From contig CAMYKF010000059.1 of assembly GCA_947258905.1 (NCBI GenBank), positions 1 through 6,662 of the forward strand: DNA of 6,662 nucleotides, read 5' to 3'. Shown one piece after another: positions 4,690 to 6,662 of this stretch. The stretch comes from an uncultured Pirellulaceae bacterium. Lineage in GTDB: Bacteria > Planctomycetota > Planctomycetia > Pirellulales > Pirellulaceae. Numbering within the stretch: the stretch's first letter is position 1; every line of letters starts with the position of its first letter. The notes beneath the pieces were generated by a model that saw only the letters and a list, made by a program, of their open reading frames with translations, had not been told where the DNA came from and ran no database searches. The translations under genes were made by a program, and so were the position numbers.

Positions 4690-6066
4690 ATGGCTACCAA
4701 AGAAGTAGAACCGCTGACGCCATCCGGCATTGACAATTCCCAGCTCGATCTGCTGATCGTGGACGACGAGGAGGATTTTCGCGAGTCGGCGTACAAGTAC
4801 TTCAAACGCCGCGGCTTTCGCGTCGAGCAGGCCGAGGACGGGGAGGAAGCGCTCAACGTTTCCACCAATCGAAAATTCGACATCGTGGTCCTCGATATCC
4901 ATATGCCTGGCATGTCCGGACTCAACGTGCTGGAAGGGCTGATGGAACGCGATCCAGCGCCCAAGGTGGTGATGCTGACCGGCGGCGGCACGATTCAAAA
5001 CGCAGTCGATTCGATGAAGAAGGGGGCTTACGATTTCCTCACCAAACCGGCCCGCCTGGAGGATCTGGAGCGGCTGATTCTGCACGCCAGTCAGGCGCGG
5101 CAGCTGGAAAAGGAAAACAAACAGCTCAAGGAAGTGATTCGCCGGCAAGCGCCCCCCACAAACATGATCGGGCAGTCACCGGCCATGCTGGAAGTCTTCC
5201 GGCTGATTGAACGCACGGCCAACTCCGAGATGCCGGTGCTGATCCAGGGGGAAAGCGGTACAGGCAAGGAGTTGGTGGCCCGCGCCATTCACAAGGCCAG
5301 TCCACTGGCCGACAAACCGCTGGTAGTCATTAACTGTGCGGCGCTGGCCGAACAGTTGCTGGAAAGCGAACTGTTTGGCCACGAAAAGGGAGCGTTCACC
5401 GGCGCTGTGGCGGCCAAACCGGGATTGTTCGAGATCGCCGATGGCGGTGCCCTGTTTATCGATGAGTTCGGCGAGATGTCCGGCAACCTGCAAGCCAAAC
5501 TGCTGCGGGTACTCGAGGACGGATCGATGCGGCGTGTGGGCTCGGTCACCCAGCGACACGTCAAGGTGCGCTTGATTGCCGCCACCAATCGTGATCTGGA
5601 GCAGGAAGTCCACGACAAGAAGTTCCGCGAGGACCTGTTTTATCGCATCAATGTCCTGGGAATTCAGCTGCCGCCATTGCGGCAACGCCAGGGCGATATT
5701 GAATTGCTCGTGCGACACTTCGCCGGCGAGGACTGGACCGTCGACGAACCGGTCATGCAAAAGCTGTGCAGCTACAGCTGGCCGGGCAATGTGCGGCAGT
5801 TGCAGAACGCCATCGAACGGGCCAAGGTGCTGGCCGCTGAAGATCGCATCGAAATGAAAAACCTGCCCATGGCGATTTGCCAGGCCGAACCGATCCCCAT
5901 GACTTCATTGCCCGTCGGTGAAAACGTGGATTTGGAAACAATCAACCGCATTCACGTCGCCGAGACTTACGAAAAATGCGAACGCAACAAAACACGCACC
6001 GCCCGGGCCCTGGGCATTAACCGGCGATCGCTGTATCGCCTGCTGGAAAAATACCAGATCAGCTAA
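4690..6066 (+). CDS. Sigma-54-dependent response regulator (NtrC/AtoC type: REC + AAA+ + Fis HTH)
   Basis: A 458-residue activator that binds upstream DNA and uses ATP hydrolysis to open RpoN-bound promoters. The receiver (about 19-135) has D25-D26, phospho-acceptor D69 in VVLDIHMPGMSG, T97 in MLTGGG and K119 in LTKPA. A coiled linker (133-153, QLEKENKQLKEV) follows. The AAA+ domain (about 158-380) has Walker A GESGTGKE (187-194), the sigma-54-contacting GAFTGA (234-239), Walker B ALFIDEFGE (D258, E259) and the conserved FREDLFYRINV and WPGNVRQLQN. A Fis-type helix-turn-helix (about 424-457, NKTRTARALGINRRSLYRLL) ends the protein. All key residues are intact, so it should be a functional activator. 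It follows the usp pair by 73 bp. The two sigma-54 promoters upstream of hsp20 and usp are natural targets, an inference from position. The name of a specific characterised orthologue is not evident. Confidence 0.97.
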   Translation: MATKEVEPLTPSGIDNSQLDLLIVDDEEDFRESAYKYFKRRGFRVEQAEDGEEALNVSTNRKFDIVVLDIHMPGMSGLNVLEGLMERDPAPKVVMLTGGGTIQNAVDSMKKGAYDFLTKPARLEDLERLILHASQARQLEKENKQLKEVIRRQAPPTNMIGQSPAMLEVFRLIERTANSEMPVLIQGESGTGKELVARAIHKASPLADKPLVVINCAALAEQLLESELFGHEKGAFTGAVAAKPGLFEIADGGALFIDEFGEMSGNLQAKLLRVLEDGSMRRVGSVTQRHVKVRLIAATNRDLEQEVHDKKFREDLFYRINVLGIQLPPLRQRQGDIELLVRHFAGEDWTVDEPVMQKLCSYSWPGNVRQLQNAIERAKVLAAEDRIEMKNLPMAICQAEPIPMTSLPVGENVDLETINRIHVAETYEKCERNKTRTARALGINRRSLYRLLEKYQIS

Positions 6067-6141
6067 ATGGCTGGCAGTGGTAAGATCTATTACCGCATGG
6101 AGGATGCTTTCGGTCATCACATGCTGGAGTTGCGCAAGTAA
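6067..6141 (+). CDS. Possible 24-residue small protein (uncertain)
   Basis: An ATG directly abuts the stop of the activator gene (TAAATG) and opens a 24-codon frame, MAGSGKIYYRMEDAFGHHML and four more residues (ELRK), ending in TAA at 6139-6141. Start-stop adjacency would permit re-initiation by terminating ribosomes. There is no clear ribosome binding site, no known family and the length is within chance expectation. It fills most of the 95-bp gap before the SRPBCC gene. It may be only spacer or the remnant of a longer gene. Confidence 0.15.
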   Translation: MAGSGKIYYRMEDAFGHHMLELRK

Positions 6142-6161
6142 GCCAGGCGTTCGGGGGACAC

Positions 6162-6608
6162 ATGAAATACACCGTCGATATCGATATCGATTTGCCGCGG
6201 GAGCGCGTCATCGAGTTGCTCGACAGCACGGAGAATCTGTATAAGTGGCAACGCGGTTTGAAGAATTTTGAACCTCTCGGCGGCCAGCCCGGCGCCAGAT
6301 CGCGAATGGTATTCCAAATGGGCAAACGCGAACTGGAAATGATCGAGTCGATCACCAGCCGGAATTTCCCTGACGAATTCGACGGCACGTATGAAACCAC
6401 AGGTGTCTTTAATATCGTCAAGAATCATTTCGTCGAATTGACTCCCGAAAAAACCAAATGGATCAGCGAAAACGAATTCCGGTTTTCGGGCTTTATGAAA
6501 GTCATCGGCTTTCTGATGAAGGGCGGGTTTCCCAAACAAAGCCTTAAGTACCTGGAGGACTTCAAGGCCTTTGCCGAACAGGGAACCGATGTGCGGGATG
6601 CGGAGTAA
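6162..6608 (+). CDS. SRPBCC (START-like/polyketide cyclase-type) domain protein
   Basis: A 148-residue protein with the look of the SRPBCC helix-grip fold, which encloses a hydrophobic ligand pocket. Beta1 with following helix is KYTVDIDIDLPRERVIELLD (3-21), then W29 and a glycine turn LGGQPGARSRMVFQM. Strands MIESITSRN and FDGTYETTGVFNIVKNHFVEL follow, then TKWISENEFRFSGF (98-111) and a long C-terminal helix (about 112-141) that closes the pocket. There is no signal peptide. ATG 6162 is supported by GGGGGA at 6154-6159 close upstream. It follows the activator by 95 bp on the same strand and could belong to the same transcript. Ligand and function cannot be predicted; members range from lipid or hydrophobic-ligand binders to cyclases. 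The fold assignment is from pattern recognition only. Confidence 0.8.
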   Translation: MKYTVDIDIDLPRERVIELLDSTENLYKWQRGLKNFEPLGGQPGARSRMVFQMGKRELEMIESITSRNFPDEFDGTYETTGVFNIVKNHFVELTPEKTKWISENEFRFSGFMKVIGFLMKGGFPKQSLKYLEDFKAFAEQGTDVRDAE

Positions 6609-6662
6609 TGCCATCGCGCGACTCGATACCCGGAATTGAACTGCGTCCATGCTCGTACGATT
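6609..6662. other. Trailing edge, nothing recognised
   Basis: 54 bases after the SRPBCC stop. I see no hairpin terminator, promoter or start of a recognisable gene before the window ends. Confidence 0.5.

Noticed and set aside
4101..4991. 296-codon open frame on the minus strand
   Set aside because: It runs antisense across the second usp gene and the start of the activator, both clearly real, and its product is low-complexity and unrecognisable.
1..6662. Mobile elements, CRISPR arrays, rRNA or tRNA genes
   Set aside because: No transposase or integrase motif, no regularly spaced repeats, no terminal repeats and no RNA-gene signature were seen on either strand.

Overview
The window is a GC-rich bacterial segment with every recognisable gene on the + strand. 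It reads as a signalling and stress-protection cluster: two histidine kinases, a stand-alone receiver, a small heat-shock protein, two universal stress proteins, a sigma-54-dependent response regulator and a SRPBCC-fold protein. From memory of family sequences, the kinase H-boxes, the HETRN-AFQRS variant and the stand-alone receiver look most like Planctomycetes (Pirellula-type) proteins. That is an inference from protein style; no rRNA or other marker gene is present.

Layout. 2-703: C-terminal part of a histidine kinase that begins before the window. 783-1181: single-domain response regulator with an unusual cysteine cluster. 1182-1470: regulatory region with a textbook sigma-54 promoter (TSS predicted near 1331). 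1471-1935: Hsp20 chaperone. 1984-2015: strong hairpin. 2071-3165: soluble REC-HisKA-HATPase hybrid. 3166-3666: 501-bp gap without a convincing gene; it holds several hairpins, an 18-bp inverted repeat and a second near-consensus sigma-54 promoter (TSS near 3637). 3667-4116 and 4113-4616: two UspA-family proteins overlapping by GTGA. 4690-6066: NtrC/AtoC-type activator with an intact GAFTGA motif. 6162-6608: SRPBCC protein.

How it may work together (inference). The sigma-54 activator lies in the same cluster as two good -24/-12 promoters, one before hsp20 and one before the usp pair. An inverted repeat sits about 148 bp upstream of the predicted usp start, where an activator site would be expected. 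The simplest model is a local phospho-regulon. One or both soluble-type kinases would phosphorylate the activator and/or the stand-alone receiver, and the activator would switch on Hsp20 and the Usp proteins under stress. A possible fourU-like hairpin over the hsp20 ribosome binding site could add temperature control. The individual protein families are all well known. The part that may be undescribed is the wiring: chaperone and Usp genes placed under sigma-54 next to their own candidate activator and kinases.
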